64,000 nt of DNA. Source: Lentzea fradiae. Lineage in GTDB: Bacteria > Actinomycetota > Actinomycetes > Mycobacteriales > Pseudonocardiaceae. Under the pieces are notes generated by a model. It ran no database searches. It worked only from the letters and a program-made list of their open reading frames with translations, and was not told the DNA's origin. Numbering within the stretch: position 1 is the stretch's first letter; every line of letters starts with the position of its first letter. The stretch lies in NCBI RefSeq assembly GCF_900100955.1, contig NZ_FNCC01000024.1, forward strand, positions 1 to 64,000. The letters are read 5' to 3'. Shown one piece after another: positions 1 to 7,286 of this stretch. The position numbers were made by a program, and so were the translations under genes.

Positions 1-218
1 GGCAGGTACGGGAACAGGTGCCCGAGCCTGCCGTAGGCGAAACGCAGCCAGTGGTGCTGCGACGGGAAGCCGAGCAGTACCTGGGCCACGGCCAGGCACA
101 GCAACTCCGCGTCGGAGAGCTTCTTGCGCCGGCCGGGACGTCTGCGTTCGGGTGGTGTCAGGTGGTCATCGCAGAACACGTAGAGTGCAGTCAGGAGGGT
201 GTCCAGATCGGTCGTCAC
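1..218 (-). CDS. IS982-family transposase, 5' part only (runs off left edge)
   Basis: The minus strand from a GTG at 218 encodes about 72 residues beginning VTTDLDTLLTALYVF, followed by an RRPGRRKKLSDAELLCLAV stretch and ending HLFPYLP at the window edge. These are hallmarks of the N-terminus of IS982-type DDE transposases of actinomycetes. Only the N-terminal part is visible, so it cannot be said whether the element is intact. It is transcribed away from the injection-system locus that starts at 507 and may mark an insertion next to it. No clear terminal inverted repeat or target duplication could be fixed from one end alone. Confidence 0.8.
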   Translation of the reverse strand, partial: MTTDLDTLLTALYVFCDDHLTPPERRRPGRRKKLSDAELLCLAVAQVLLGFPSQHHWLRFAYGRLGHLFPYL

Positions 219-241
219 AAACCTGATCTTGACACCCTCCT
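193..241. repeat. 17-bp inverted repeat around the transposase start codon
   Basis: Bases 193-209 and 225-241 are inverted copies matching at 16 of 17 positions, separated by 15 nt. The transposase GTG (216-218) lies in the spacer, so the mRNA leader could fold over its own start, or the palindrome could be a binding site. One arm is coding sequence. It may be an element-borne regulatory structure. It is not proven to be the insertion-sequence end. Confidence 0.5.
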
Positions 242-300
242 CCTGCGTCTCAGGACCGCCTTCAGCTCAAGAGCCAAACGGAATCAATCATCTAGCTCCC

Positions 301-347
301 CACGGCGAAGCGCCCCCGTGGCATCGGCACAGGGGCGCTTCGCCGTG
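301..347. terminator. Strong hairpin between IS fragment and injection-system locus
   Basis: Bases 301-316 and 332-347 are perfect 16-bp inverted repeats with a 15-nt loop. No U-tract follows, which is common for actinomycete terminators. It lies upstream of both the leftward transposase and the rightward sheath gene. It may be the terminator of a gene displaced by the insertion, or an insulator protecting the locus from read-through. Confidence 0.65.
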
Positions 348-506
348 CGCGCTCCGCTGATGTCTTTTGGGGCAACGGTTCTGCCCCCGGCCGGGGTCCG
401 TGAGCCCTGCCCGTGCCAGGGCGACCACAGCAGGCTTGTGGAGCACAAGCGCAGCAGCTGCCGGAGCGGAAAAGACAGCCAGAGCGGAAGAGACAGGGGA
501 GCGACC

Positions 507-2030
507 ATGCCGCAGTACCTCTCACCGGGCGTCTACGTGGAGGAGGTCCAGTCCGGCGCACGGCCGATCGAGGGCGTCGGCACCGCGGTGGCCGCCTTCG
601 TCGGCTTCGCCGAGCGCGGGCCCTTCCACCGGCCGACCCTCGTGACCAACTGGAACCAGTACGTCCAGCTCTTCGGCGGCTTCACCGAGGACGCCTACCT
701 GCCGCACGCGATGTACGGCTTCTTCGCCAACGGCGGCGGTGCGGCGTACGTGGTGCGCGTCGGCGGTGCGCAGGCGGGCGCCGACGCCGAGCCGGTCGCG
801 CCCGCCCCGGCCGAGCTGGGTGGCCTGGACGTCGCGGCGTTGCCCGGCGCGGGCTCGGACATCTCGGTCGAGGTGGCCGACGCCGACGGGGAGAACCCGC
901 CGGAGGACAGGTTCAAGCTGGTGGTCAAGCAGGGCGGCAAGGTGGTGGAGACCTACGACGTCTCCACGAAGAAGAACGTCAAGAACTACGTCGTCACGCA
1001 GGTGTCCGAGCGGTCCAAGCTCATCCGGATGACCGAGCGGTCCTCCGGCACGCTGGCGCGTCCGGACAAGCAGCAGGTCGCGCTGCCGGACACGCCCGCT
1101 CCGTCGAAGGCCGTGGCCCGGCTGGACGCCCAGGAGTACCTCGGCGACCCGGACGCGCGCACCGGCATGGGTGGTCTGGAGAGCATCGACGAGGTCACGA
1201 TGGTGGTGGCGCCGGACCTGATGGGTGCCTACAAGCGCGGCCTGATCGACCTGGAGGGCGTCAAGACCGTCCAGCTGGCGATGATCGCGCACTGCGAGCA
1301 GATGGGCGACCGCGTCGCGCTGCTCGACGCGCCGCCCGGGCTCAACGCGCAGAAGGTCCGCGCCTGGCGGATGGACGAGGCGAACTACGACTCCAAGTAC
1401 GCCGTCCTGTACTACCCGTGGATCAAGGTCTTCGACCCGGCCGGCGGGCGCAACACCCTCGTGCCGCCCGCCGGGCACATCGCGGGCGTGTGGAGCCGCA
1501 ACGACAACGAGCGCGGTGTGCACAAGGCGCCCGCCAACGAGGTCATCCGCGGGGCGGTGGACCTCGAGATCAACGTCAGCAAGAGCGAGCAGGACCTGCT
1601 CAACCCGATCGGCGTCAACTGCGTGCGGTCGTTCCCCGGCCGCGGCATCCGGGTCTGGGGCGCCCGCACGCTGTCCTCCGACCCGGCGTGGCGCTACCTC
1701 AACGTGCGCAGGCTGTTCAACTACCTGGAGGAGTCGATCCTGCTGGGCACGCAGTGGGTGGTCTTCGAGCCCAACGACGACCGCCTGTGGGCCAGCATCC
1801 GGCGCAACATCACCGGTTTCCTCACCGAGCAGTGGCGGCGGGGCGCGCTGTTCGGCCGCACTCCGGCGGAGGCTTTCTACGTCAAGTGCGACCGGGAGAA
1901 CAACCCGCAGGAGTCGATCGACCTCGGCCAGGTCGTGTGCGAGATCGGCGTGGCGCCGGTCAAGCCGGCCGAGTTCGTGATCTTCCAGCTGTCGCAGTTC
2001 TCCGACAGCACCAGCCTCGTCAGCGAATGA
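507..2030 (+). CDS. eCIS contractile sheath protein
   Basis: This is the sheath subunit that forms the outer cylinder of a phage-tail-like extracellular contractile injection system. The protein has 507 residues, the usual size. Its N-terminus reads YLSPGVYVEEV, the characteristic sheath opening. The C-terminal third holds conserved segments VWSRNDNERG and GRGIRVWGARTL and ends in the FVIFQ strand that interlocks neighbouring subunits. The ATG at 507 was chosen because a GGGGA ribosome site precedes it and the family N-terminus follows at once. The frame is open far upstream without support. It is the first gene of a packed block of same-strand genes, and its leader (348-506) should hold the promoter. 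Confidence 0.93.
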   Translation: MPQYLSPGVYVEEVQSGARPIEGVGTAVAAFVGFAERGPFHRPTLVTNWNQYVQLFGGFTEDAYLPHAMYGFFANGGGAAYVVRVGGAQAGADAEPVAPAPAELGGLDVAALPGAGSDISVEVADADGENPPEDRFKLVVKQGGKVVETYDVSTKKNVKNYVVTQVSERSKLIRMTERSSGTLARPDKQQVALPDTPAPSKAVARLDAQEYLGDPDARTGMGGLESIDEVTMVVAPDLMGAYKRGLIDLEGVKTVQLAMIAHCEQMGDRVALLDAPPGLNAQKVRAWRMDEANYDSKYAVLYYPWIKVFDPAGGRNTLVPPAGHIAGVWSRNDNERGVHKAPANEVIRGAVDLEINVSKSEQDLLNPIGVNCVRSFPGRGIRVWGARTLSSDPAWRYLNVRRLFNYLEESILLGTQWVVFEPNDDRLWASIRRNITGFLTEQWRRGALFGRTPAEAFYVKCDRENNPQESIDLGQVVCEIGVAPVKPAEFVIFQLSQFSDSTSLVSE

Positions 2031-2073
2031 GCCGTCCCGCGCGGGCGGGTGAACCAGAAAGGCGGCACCACCC

Positions 2074-2514
2074 ATGGCAGAGGGCGATGCTCTTTCCACC
2101 CACATCTTCGGCGTCCAGCTCGGCGGGTTCACCGTCGAGTCCCTCCAGGAGGTCAGCGGGCTGACCGTCGAGGAGGACGTCGTCGAGGTCTCCCAGGTCA
2201 CCCCGACCGGAAAACCCGTGCTGCGCAAGCAACCCGGCGCGCAGAAGGGCGGTGAGGTGACGCTCACCAGGGGCCTAGACCAGAGCGTCACGTTCACCAA
2301 CTGGCTCAAGGAAACCCTGGAGAAGGGCGCGGTCACGGCGGCCAGGCAGGACATCACCATCGAGGTCAAGGACACCGAAGGCAACACGGTGCGCCGCATG
2401 ACGCTCTACCGCGCGTGGGCCAGCAAGTGGGAGGGACCCTCGTTCAAGGCGGGCGAGTCCAGTGCCGCCACCGAGAAGGTGACCCTCGTGTTCGAGGAGA
2501 TCACGGTCGAATGA
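2074..2514 (+). CDS. eCIS inner tube protein (phage tail tube-like)
   Basis: This 146-aa protein is of the T4 gp19/Hcp-like tail-tube family and would stack as hexameric rings inside the sheath. Supporting features are the length, the N-terminal FGVQLGGFTVESLQEVSGL strand pattern, and the C-terminal LYRAWASKWEGPSFKAGE and TLVFEEITVE segments shared by eCIS tube proteins. It lies 43 bp after the sheath gene, as usual for sheath-tube pairs. A second tube-like protein is encoded at 6061. Which forms the main tube and which the baseplate-proximal ring cannot be told from sequence alone, though the sheath neighbour favours this one as the main tube. Confidence 0.9.
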   Translation: MAEGDALSTHIFGVQLGGFTVESLQEVSGLTVEEDVVEVSQVTPTGKPVLRKQPGAQKGGEVTLTRGLDQSVTFTNWLKETLEKGAVTAARQDITIEVKDTEGNTVRRMTLYRAWASKWEGPSFKAGESSAATEKVTLVFEEITVE

Positions 2515-2975
2515 GGCGGCGGACGATCCAGCTCGACCAGCTCGACGAACTGGTCGAGACCGGCAAGGAACCGGAACGGCAGGCGGCGCCGAGCACGCGC
2601 GGCGGCCTGCGCACGGAGTTCGACTTCGAACTGCCGAGGGGCTACGTCGACCCCGACGGCGTGCTGCACCGGCACGGCCGGATGCGCCTGGCCACGGCGC
2701 GCGACGAGCTGCGTCCCCAGATCGACCTGCGGGTCAAGGAGAACCCCGGCTACCTCAGCGTGGTGCTGCTCAGCCAGGTCATCACCGCGCTGGGCACGGT
2801 CCGCGAGGTCCACGCCGGGGTGGTGGAGCAGATGTACGCCACCGACATCGCCTTCCTCCAGGACTTCTACCGGCGGATCAACAGCGAGGGCCACACCAGG
2901 GCCGGCGTGACCTGCCCGTCGTGCGGCACCGCGTTCGAGGTCGACCTCGCCGGTGGCCGCCTGGGGGAATCGTGA
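2511..2975 (+). CDS. Tail-assembly-like protein of eCIS with C-terminal CxxC
   Basis: This 154-aa protein starts at an ATG that overlaps the tube stop codon (ATGA), implying translational coupling. The central part, TEFDFELPRGYVDPDGVLHR through VLLSQVITALG, resembles the tail-assembly-chaperone-like proteins found after the tube gene in contractile systems. The last 20 residues hold a CPSCG pair typical of half a zinc knuckle. Its probable role is assembly of tube or baseplate, inferred from position and similarity. No catalytic motif is visible. Confidence 0.7.
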   Translation: MRRRTIQLDQLDELVETGKEPERQAAPSTRGGLRTEFDFELPRGYVDPDGVLHRHGRMRLATARDELRPQIDLRVKENPGYLSVVLLSQVITALGTVREVHAGVVEQMYATDIAFLQDFYRRINSEGHTRAGVTCPSCGTAFEVDLAGGRLGES

Positions 2976-3130
2976 CGTACGCGGCCGACCGGCTGCTCGA
3001 AGAGGTCGCGTACGTGGCCTACCACTTCCACTGGCCGCGCGAGGAGATCCTCGACCTGGCGCACCACGAGCGCCAGAGCTGGGTCCGTGAGATCGCGCGC
3101 ATCAACACGAGGGTGAACGAGGGGAGGTGA
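2972..3130 (+). CDS. DUF6760-like mini-protein of eCIS
   Basis: This 52-residue protein is encoded from a GTG that overlaps the previous stop (GTGA). It contains the segment YHFHWPREEILDLAHHERQSW, in which aromatic and histidine residues are followed by a short acidic helix. Very small proteins of this type, annotated DUF6760, accompany contractile-injection loci in actinobacteria. A small tail-assembly partner working with the 154-aa protein just upstream would fit the coupling. The function is not established. It is too short for automatic callers that demand longer frames, but the overlap and position support it strongly. Confidence 0.75.
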   Translation: MTYAADRLLEEVAYVAYHFHWPREEILDLAHHERQSWVREIARINTRVNEGR

Positions 3131-3134
3131 CCCG

Positions 3135-6035
3135 GTGGGGTTCTGGGACCGGTGGCGGCGGGGCGACCGCGCCGCGCAAGAGCCGGAGGCCACGCCGGTC
3201 ACCGCTCCGGCACGTCCCGCGTGGGACGGCGGCTGGCGTGCGGTCGCGCCGCTGAGCGGGGTGGTCCAGCGCAGCGGCATCCCGGTCGGGGACGGGCTGG
3301 GCTTCCGCGACGGGCTGGCCTCCTGGCGGGACCACCGCTTCGGCGGCGAGCTGGGGCACTCGCTGAGCGCGAACGCCCCGGCAGGGTTGGTCGCAGGGGT
3401 GACCGGGCCGGAGGTGACGCAGCGATCCCGGTACTCGGGCGGCGGGCCGTTGCTGCTGGCCTGGCGCGGGGAGGGTGAGGAACCGCCCTCGCCCGTGCGG
3501 GCGGACGCGTCCGGTGGGGTGGCGGGACCGGCTGTGCAGAGGGCTCCCCTTGCCGGTGCCGCGCCGGTGGTGCGGCGGAGTGCCAGCGGGCCGGGGCTTT
3601 CCGGTGGGAGCAGCGCGGCGGGACAGGCTGGTGGAGTTGCGGCCAGGCCCGGCAGCGGTGGTGCGGGGACGAAGTCCCCGAGAGTGCCGGGTGGCAACGC
3701 GGGCGGTGCGAAGTCTTCGGGCGTTGGTGGCGCAGCGGGCGGTGCGAAGTCTTCGGGAGTCGGTGGTGCGGCGGGCGGATCCAAGTCCTCGGGCGTTGGT
3801 GGCAACGCGGCTGGTTCGAAGTCCCCGAGTGTTGGCGGTGCGGCGGGCGGTTCGACGTCTTCGGGTGTCGGCGAGACCGCGACCGTTGCCGAAGGTTCGG
3901 TTGCCGGTGATGTGACGCCAAGGGGTGGCGAGGCGGTGGTCGCTTCGGCGTCGTCTGGTGCCGGGCAGATTGGTGGGGTGAGGTCTGCGGGCCGTGGCGC
4001 CGCCGAGGTGGTCCAGCTGCGACCTGTCCGGCCGCCGCTGACTGTCGCCAGGCGACCGGCGATGCCGGTTCGTTCGCTCCCCGTGGCCGGTGGTGCGGCG
4101 GGAAAGGCCCCGAGCGTGCCGGGTGGTGCGGCGGCGAAAGCCTCGAGCGTGCCGGGTGTGGCCGGGAACGTCCCGAGCGCGCCTGGTGGGGTGCCAGGGA
4201 AGGCTCCGAGCGTGCCGGTGGCCCAGGCGGGCGGGCGACCTGGATCGCCCGAGGTCGCGCCGGTGCTCGGGGAGCCGTTGACCGCGATGCCGCCGACGGC
4301 GAAGGCGCCGCTCGGCTCGTCGTCGGTGCCGCGGTCGAACCCGCCCCGTGGTGTTGCACAGACGCCGGTGGTCAGGTCGGGGACGGCTCAGGCGGGCGAC
4401 GGGCTCGCGGTGCAGCGCAGTGCCGCGCCGAAGCAGGACGCGACGTCTCGACCCAAGCGCGGCACCGGGATCGGCGCACCCCTTGCGGAGCTCCCGGCCA
4501 CCGCGGCCCAGGCGGGCGCAGCGCAGGTGCGGACGCCCGCGTCTGGTGGGGCAGCCGCACCTGCCGTGCGGTCGTCTTCGAGTGGTGGGCTGGCTTCTCG
4601 GTCGACAGCTCCGGCAACCGCATCGGTACAGCGCGTCGTTGACGGGCGCAGTCCGATCTTGGGGGTGGAGAGGCCGCCACTGCCTGAGGTGGACCGCCAG
4701 GTGCAGCGCGCTGTCGACGCCAAGACGCGTACAGCGATGAAGCTCGGCGCGCCGTCCACTGTGGACAGTGCATCGGCTCGGCCGGATTCGGCCCGGTTGC
4801 CGGTGGTTCCGGTGACACGGCTCCCTGTCGGGGAGGTAGAGGTTCAGCGGTCGCCGAAGCCTGCCGGTGAGGTGAAGGGTGGGGGACAGGCGGGTCCTGC
4901 TGCGGATGAGCCTCGCCGGTCCATGCCGCAGGACAGGACGCACGGTTCGCCAGTGCTGCCCCTGATCGCTCAACGTCCCCTCGCCACCAGCACCGGCGTG
5001 GGGTTGCCCCAGCCGGTGCAGCGCGCGGCGGGGAAGCCCGTGGTTCGCCCGCAGTGGGCGGGCGCTGAGAGGGAGCCGACTGGTTCGGATCCGGCGCCGA
5101 CGGTGCAACGGCTGTCCGCGGACCCTGGAGCCCCGGCAGGAGGCAGCCGCAGGGTGGCTGGTCGCCATGCGGCTGTACCCCGAGGTGACGCGTCGAGGAC
5201 GACTGGCTTGAGCCGTCTGCGGCCGGGTGGTCGGCGGCCCAGGGGTGGGGTGTCCGGTGGTGCGGAACCGGGCAGTGCGGAACCGAACAGTGCGGCCCTG
5301 AGCGCCGCACCGTCACCCACCAGCGCACGAACCTCGCTCCCGAACTCGGTGCAGACCGCAGCATCGACTTCCGCACCGGGCTCGGCATCGACCTCCGTGC
5401 AGACCTCTGCATCGACCTCCATCCCGGGCTCGGTACCGGCACCGGCGTCGCCTCCGCTGGTCGCCCAGCGGGCGACCGGTTCCGGCCCCGGCCAGCGCCA
5501 CCACGTCCAGCGCTCCCACATCCAGCGCTCCCACAGCCAGCACCCCGAAGCCCAGCGCCCCCACGTCCAGCGGGACGTCGGCGGTGCACCCCGCCCAGCG
5601 GCGAACGGCGCGCCGGCCGTGGTGCGACCGGCACCGCCTCGGCCGCTCGACAGCGGCCAGCGGCTCCCGCCGATCGCGTACCCCGCCAACGTGCCTACCA
5701 CGATCGGCCGGGACCACACCCCAACCGCCCCAGCCACCCCGCAACGGACCGCGGTCCCGGCGGTGAGGTGGTCGGCGGGCACTCAGGTGGTGCAGCGCGC
5801 CTCGAAGCAGGCGCCGGGACGGCGGGCACCGGTGAGCGCATCGCCGGAACCGGAACCGACATCCCCGGGAGCGTGGCAGGACGACCCGGCGACCGGACAG
5901 GCCCGCACCAAGCGGGCCGAGCCGGATCTCGAGGAACTGGCCCGCAGGCTGCTCGACCCGCTCGGCAGGCTGCTGCGCGCAGAGCTGCGTCACGGCCGCG
6001 AACGCGCGGGCCGACTGCACGACCGCGGCCGTTGA
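3135..6035 (+). CDS. 966-aa low-complexity eCIS-associated protein with VQR motifs and tandem repeats
   Basis: The protein starts at GTG 3135 after an AGGTGA ribosome site. Only short ends look ordered: an N-terminal segment (MGFWDRWRRGD, then about 100 residues) and a C-terminal helix (LEELARRLLDPLGRLLRAEL, about residues 935-955). The roughly 800 residues between are rich in Ala, Gly, Pro, Ser and Val and are predicted disordered. Six 12-residue KSSGVGGAAGG-type units lie at nt 3672-3872. A short motif of the form V/I/A-Q-R recurs more than a dozen times. Its place between the tube-proximal genes could suit a tape measure, a scaffold or a cargo-recruiting protein. The family is not recognised and the role is inference. 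Confidence 0.75.
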   Translation: MGFWDRWRRGDRAAQEPEATPVTAPARPAWDGGWRAVAPLSGVVQRSGIPVGDGLGFRDGLASWRDHRFGGELGHSLSANAPAGLVAGVTGPEVTQRSRYSGGGPLLLAWRGEGEEPPSPVRADASGGVAGPAVQRAPLAGAAPVVRRSASGPGLSGGSSAAGQAGGVAARPGSGGAGTKSPRVPGGNAGGAKSSGVGGAAGGAKSSGVGGAAGGSKSSGVGGNAAGSKSPSVGGAAGGSTSSGVGETATVAEGSVAGDVTPRGGEAVVASASSGAGQIGGVRSAGRGAAEVVQLRPVRPPLTVARRPAMPVRSLPVAGGAAGKAPSVPGGAAAKASSVPGVAGNVPSAPGGVPGKAPSVPVAQAGGRPGSPEVAPVLGEPLTAMPPTAKAPLGSSSVPRSNPPRGVAQTPVVRSGTAQAGDGLAVQRSAAPKQDATSRPKRGTGIGAPLAELPATAAQAGAAQVRTPASGGAAAPAVRSSSSGGLASRSTAPATASVQRVVDGRSPILGVERPPLPEVDRQVQRAVDAKTRTAMKLGAPSTVDSASARPDSARLPVVPVTRLPVGEVEVQRSPKPAGEVKGGGQAGPAADEPRRSMPQDRTHGSPVLPLIAQRPLATSTGVGLPQPVQRAAGKPVVRPQWAGAEREPTGSDPAPTVQRLSADPGAPAGGSRRVAGRHAAVPRGDASRTTGLSRLRPGGRRPRGGVSGGAEPGSAEPNSAALSAAPSPTSARTSLPNSVQTAASTSAPGSASTSVQTSASTSIPGSVPAPASPPLVAQRATGSGPGQRHHVQRSHIQRSHSQHPEAQRPHVQRDVGGAPRPAANGAPAVVRPAPPRPLDSGQRLPPIAYPANVPTTIGRDHTPTAPATPQRTAVPAVRWSAGTQVVQRASKQAPGRRAPVSASPEPEPTSPGAWQDDPATGQARTKRAEPDLEELARRLLDPLGRLLRAELRHGRERAGRLHDRGR
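3672..3872 (+). repeat. Six tandem ~36-bp in-frame repeats in the disordered eCIS protein
   Basis: Units begin at 3672, 3711, 3747, 3783, 3819 and 3855. The first is 39 bp and the rest are 36 bp. They encode variants of K-S-S-G-V-G-G-A-A-G-G-A. The units are diverged at third positions, so the array is not a recent expansion, but it remains a site of possible length variation between strains. Confidence 0.8.
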
Positions 6036-6060
6036 CCGGCCAGAACGAGGAGCAACCCCG

Positions 6061-6495
6061 ATGAGCGACGACGTGTTCGCCAGCAGCGTCTTCTTCCGCT
6101 TGACCATCGCCGACGACGACCTCGGCATGTTCCACACCTGCGACGGTCTCGGCGCGACGGTGGAGGTCGAGCAGTACGCCGAGGGCGGCAACAACGGGTT
6201 CACCTGGAGCCTGCCCTCGCGCATCACCTGGTCCAACATCACCATGACCCGTCCGGTGACCGGTGACTCGGCCAAGGTCCTCAAGTGGTTCAACGAGATC
6301 ATCGAGGACGCCGACCGCTCCGACGGCGAGATCGTCGCGCTGGCCCCCGACCTGACGCCGATCGTCAGCTGGCAGGTGATGGGCATCATCCCGGTCCGCT
6401 GGCAGGGGCCGTCGTTCGACCCGAACCAGTCGCAGGCCGCCGTGGAGACGCTGGAGTTCGCCCACGAGGGCCTCCAGGCGTCCAGCGACGGCTGA
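6061..6495 (+). CDS. eCIS second tube-like protein
   Basis: This 144-aa phage tail-tube-like protein opens FASSVFFRLTIADDDLGMF. It contains the TWSLPSRITWSNITMTRPV strand pair and the MGIIPVRWQGPSF segment, all typical of the second tube paralogue (gp19-like) in eCIS loci. Such paralogues form the tube-initiator ring between the baseplate and the main tube. The ATG at 6061 follows a GAGGAGCAA ribosome site and lies 25 bp after the disordered protein. The next gene encodes the LysM tube-cap protein, the usual partner of this ring. Confidence 0.88.
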   Translation: MSDDVFASSVFFRLTIADDDLGMFHTCDGLGATVEVEQYAEGGNNGFTWSLPSRITWSNITMTRPVTGDSAKVLKWFNEIIEDADRSDGEIVALAPDLTPIVSWQVMGIIPVRWQGPSFDPNQSQAAVETLEFAHEGLQASSDG

Positions 6496-6521
6496 GCGCG
6501 GGCAGCGGGAGGAGACGGACC

Positions 6522-7286
6522 GTGGCGTCGAAGGCCAGGGCTGTCGCCGGCAAGGCGGGCAAGGCGGCGAAGGCGTTCATGGGCTCCGGCCTCGTCAAGG
6601 CACAGCTGGTGATCATGGAGCCGCCCGCCAGGAGCGGTGCCGGGCCGGGGGCCCGGCTGGCCACCGTCCAGTTCCAGTTCAACCCCGGCAAGCTGGCGCT
6701 GAGCAAGAGCGTCGAGTGGCGGCGCAAGCCGGCGCGGATGGCCGGCCAGGCGGCGTTGCCGGAGTTCGTCGGCAGCGGGCCGCGGTCGTTGAGCGTGGAC
6801 GTGTTCCTGGACGCGACCGCCGGGCACGACAACTCGGTCGAGGAACGGGTGGAGCAGCTGATGATCGCCTGCGTGCCGACGAAAGCCAGTCTGCGCAAGA
6901 AGAAACCCGCGAGCCCGTGGGTCCGCTTCGAGTGGGGCACCGCCAAGTCGGTGTCCTTCGACGGGGTGCTGTCCAGCCTGTCGGTGGACTACTCGCTGTT
7001 CGACGTGGACGGCAAGCCGCTGCGCGCCACCTGCTCGCTGGCCATCGAGGAGGCGGGGGCGGGCACGCCAGGGCAGAACCCGACGTCCGGGTCGCGGGAG
7101 GCCCGGCGGACGCACCAGGTGGTCGCCGGGGACAGCCTGGCGCAGCTGGCGTGGCGCGAGTACGGCGACGCGACGGCCTGGCGGGTGATCGCGGAGGCCA
7201 ACGACATCGACGACCCCATGGTCCTGGTTCCCGGCACGGAGCTGCTGGTGCCGGGCGTGGCGGGGGAGACAGGGGAGGACCGATGA
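6522..7286 (+). CDS. LysM-domain eCIS tube-initiator/baseplate protein
   Basis: This 254-aa protein begins at GTG 6522 after a GGGAGGAGA ribosome site. Residues about 20-175 carry the CIS-tube signature (VQFQFNPGKLALSKSVEWRR and a PRSLSVDVFLDAT strand). The C-terminal 55 residues form a LysM motif (HQVVAGDSLAQLAWREYGD and VLVPGTELLVPG). In Afp/PVC-type systems this protein (Afp7/Pvc7-like) joins the tube to the spike, and the LysM domain is thought to help fix the baseplate. It overlaps the spike gene by 4 bp, which indicates coupling and stoichiometric assembly. Confidence 0.88.
   Translation: MASKARAVAGKAGKAAKAFMGSGLVKAQLVIMEPPARSGAGPGARLATVQFQFNPGKLALSKSVEWRRKPARMAGQAALPEFVGSGPRSLSVDVFLDATAGHDNSVEERVEQLMIACVPTKASLRKKKPASPWVRFEWGTAKSVSFDGVLSSLSVDYSLFDVDGKPLRATCSLAIEEAGAGTPGQNPTSGSREARRTHQVVAGDSLAQLAWREYGDATAWRVIAEANDIDDPMVLVPGTELLVPGVAGETGEDR

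Noticed and set aside
3657-3872. Possible CRISPR or intergenic repeat array
   Set aside because: The 36-bp units are contiguous, in frame and without unique spacers, so they are coding repeats of the eCIS protein.
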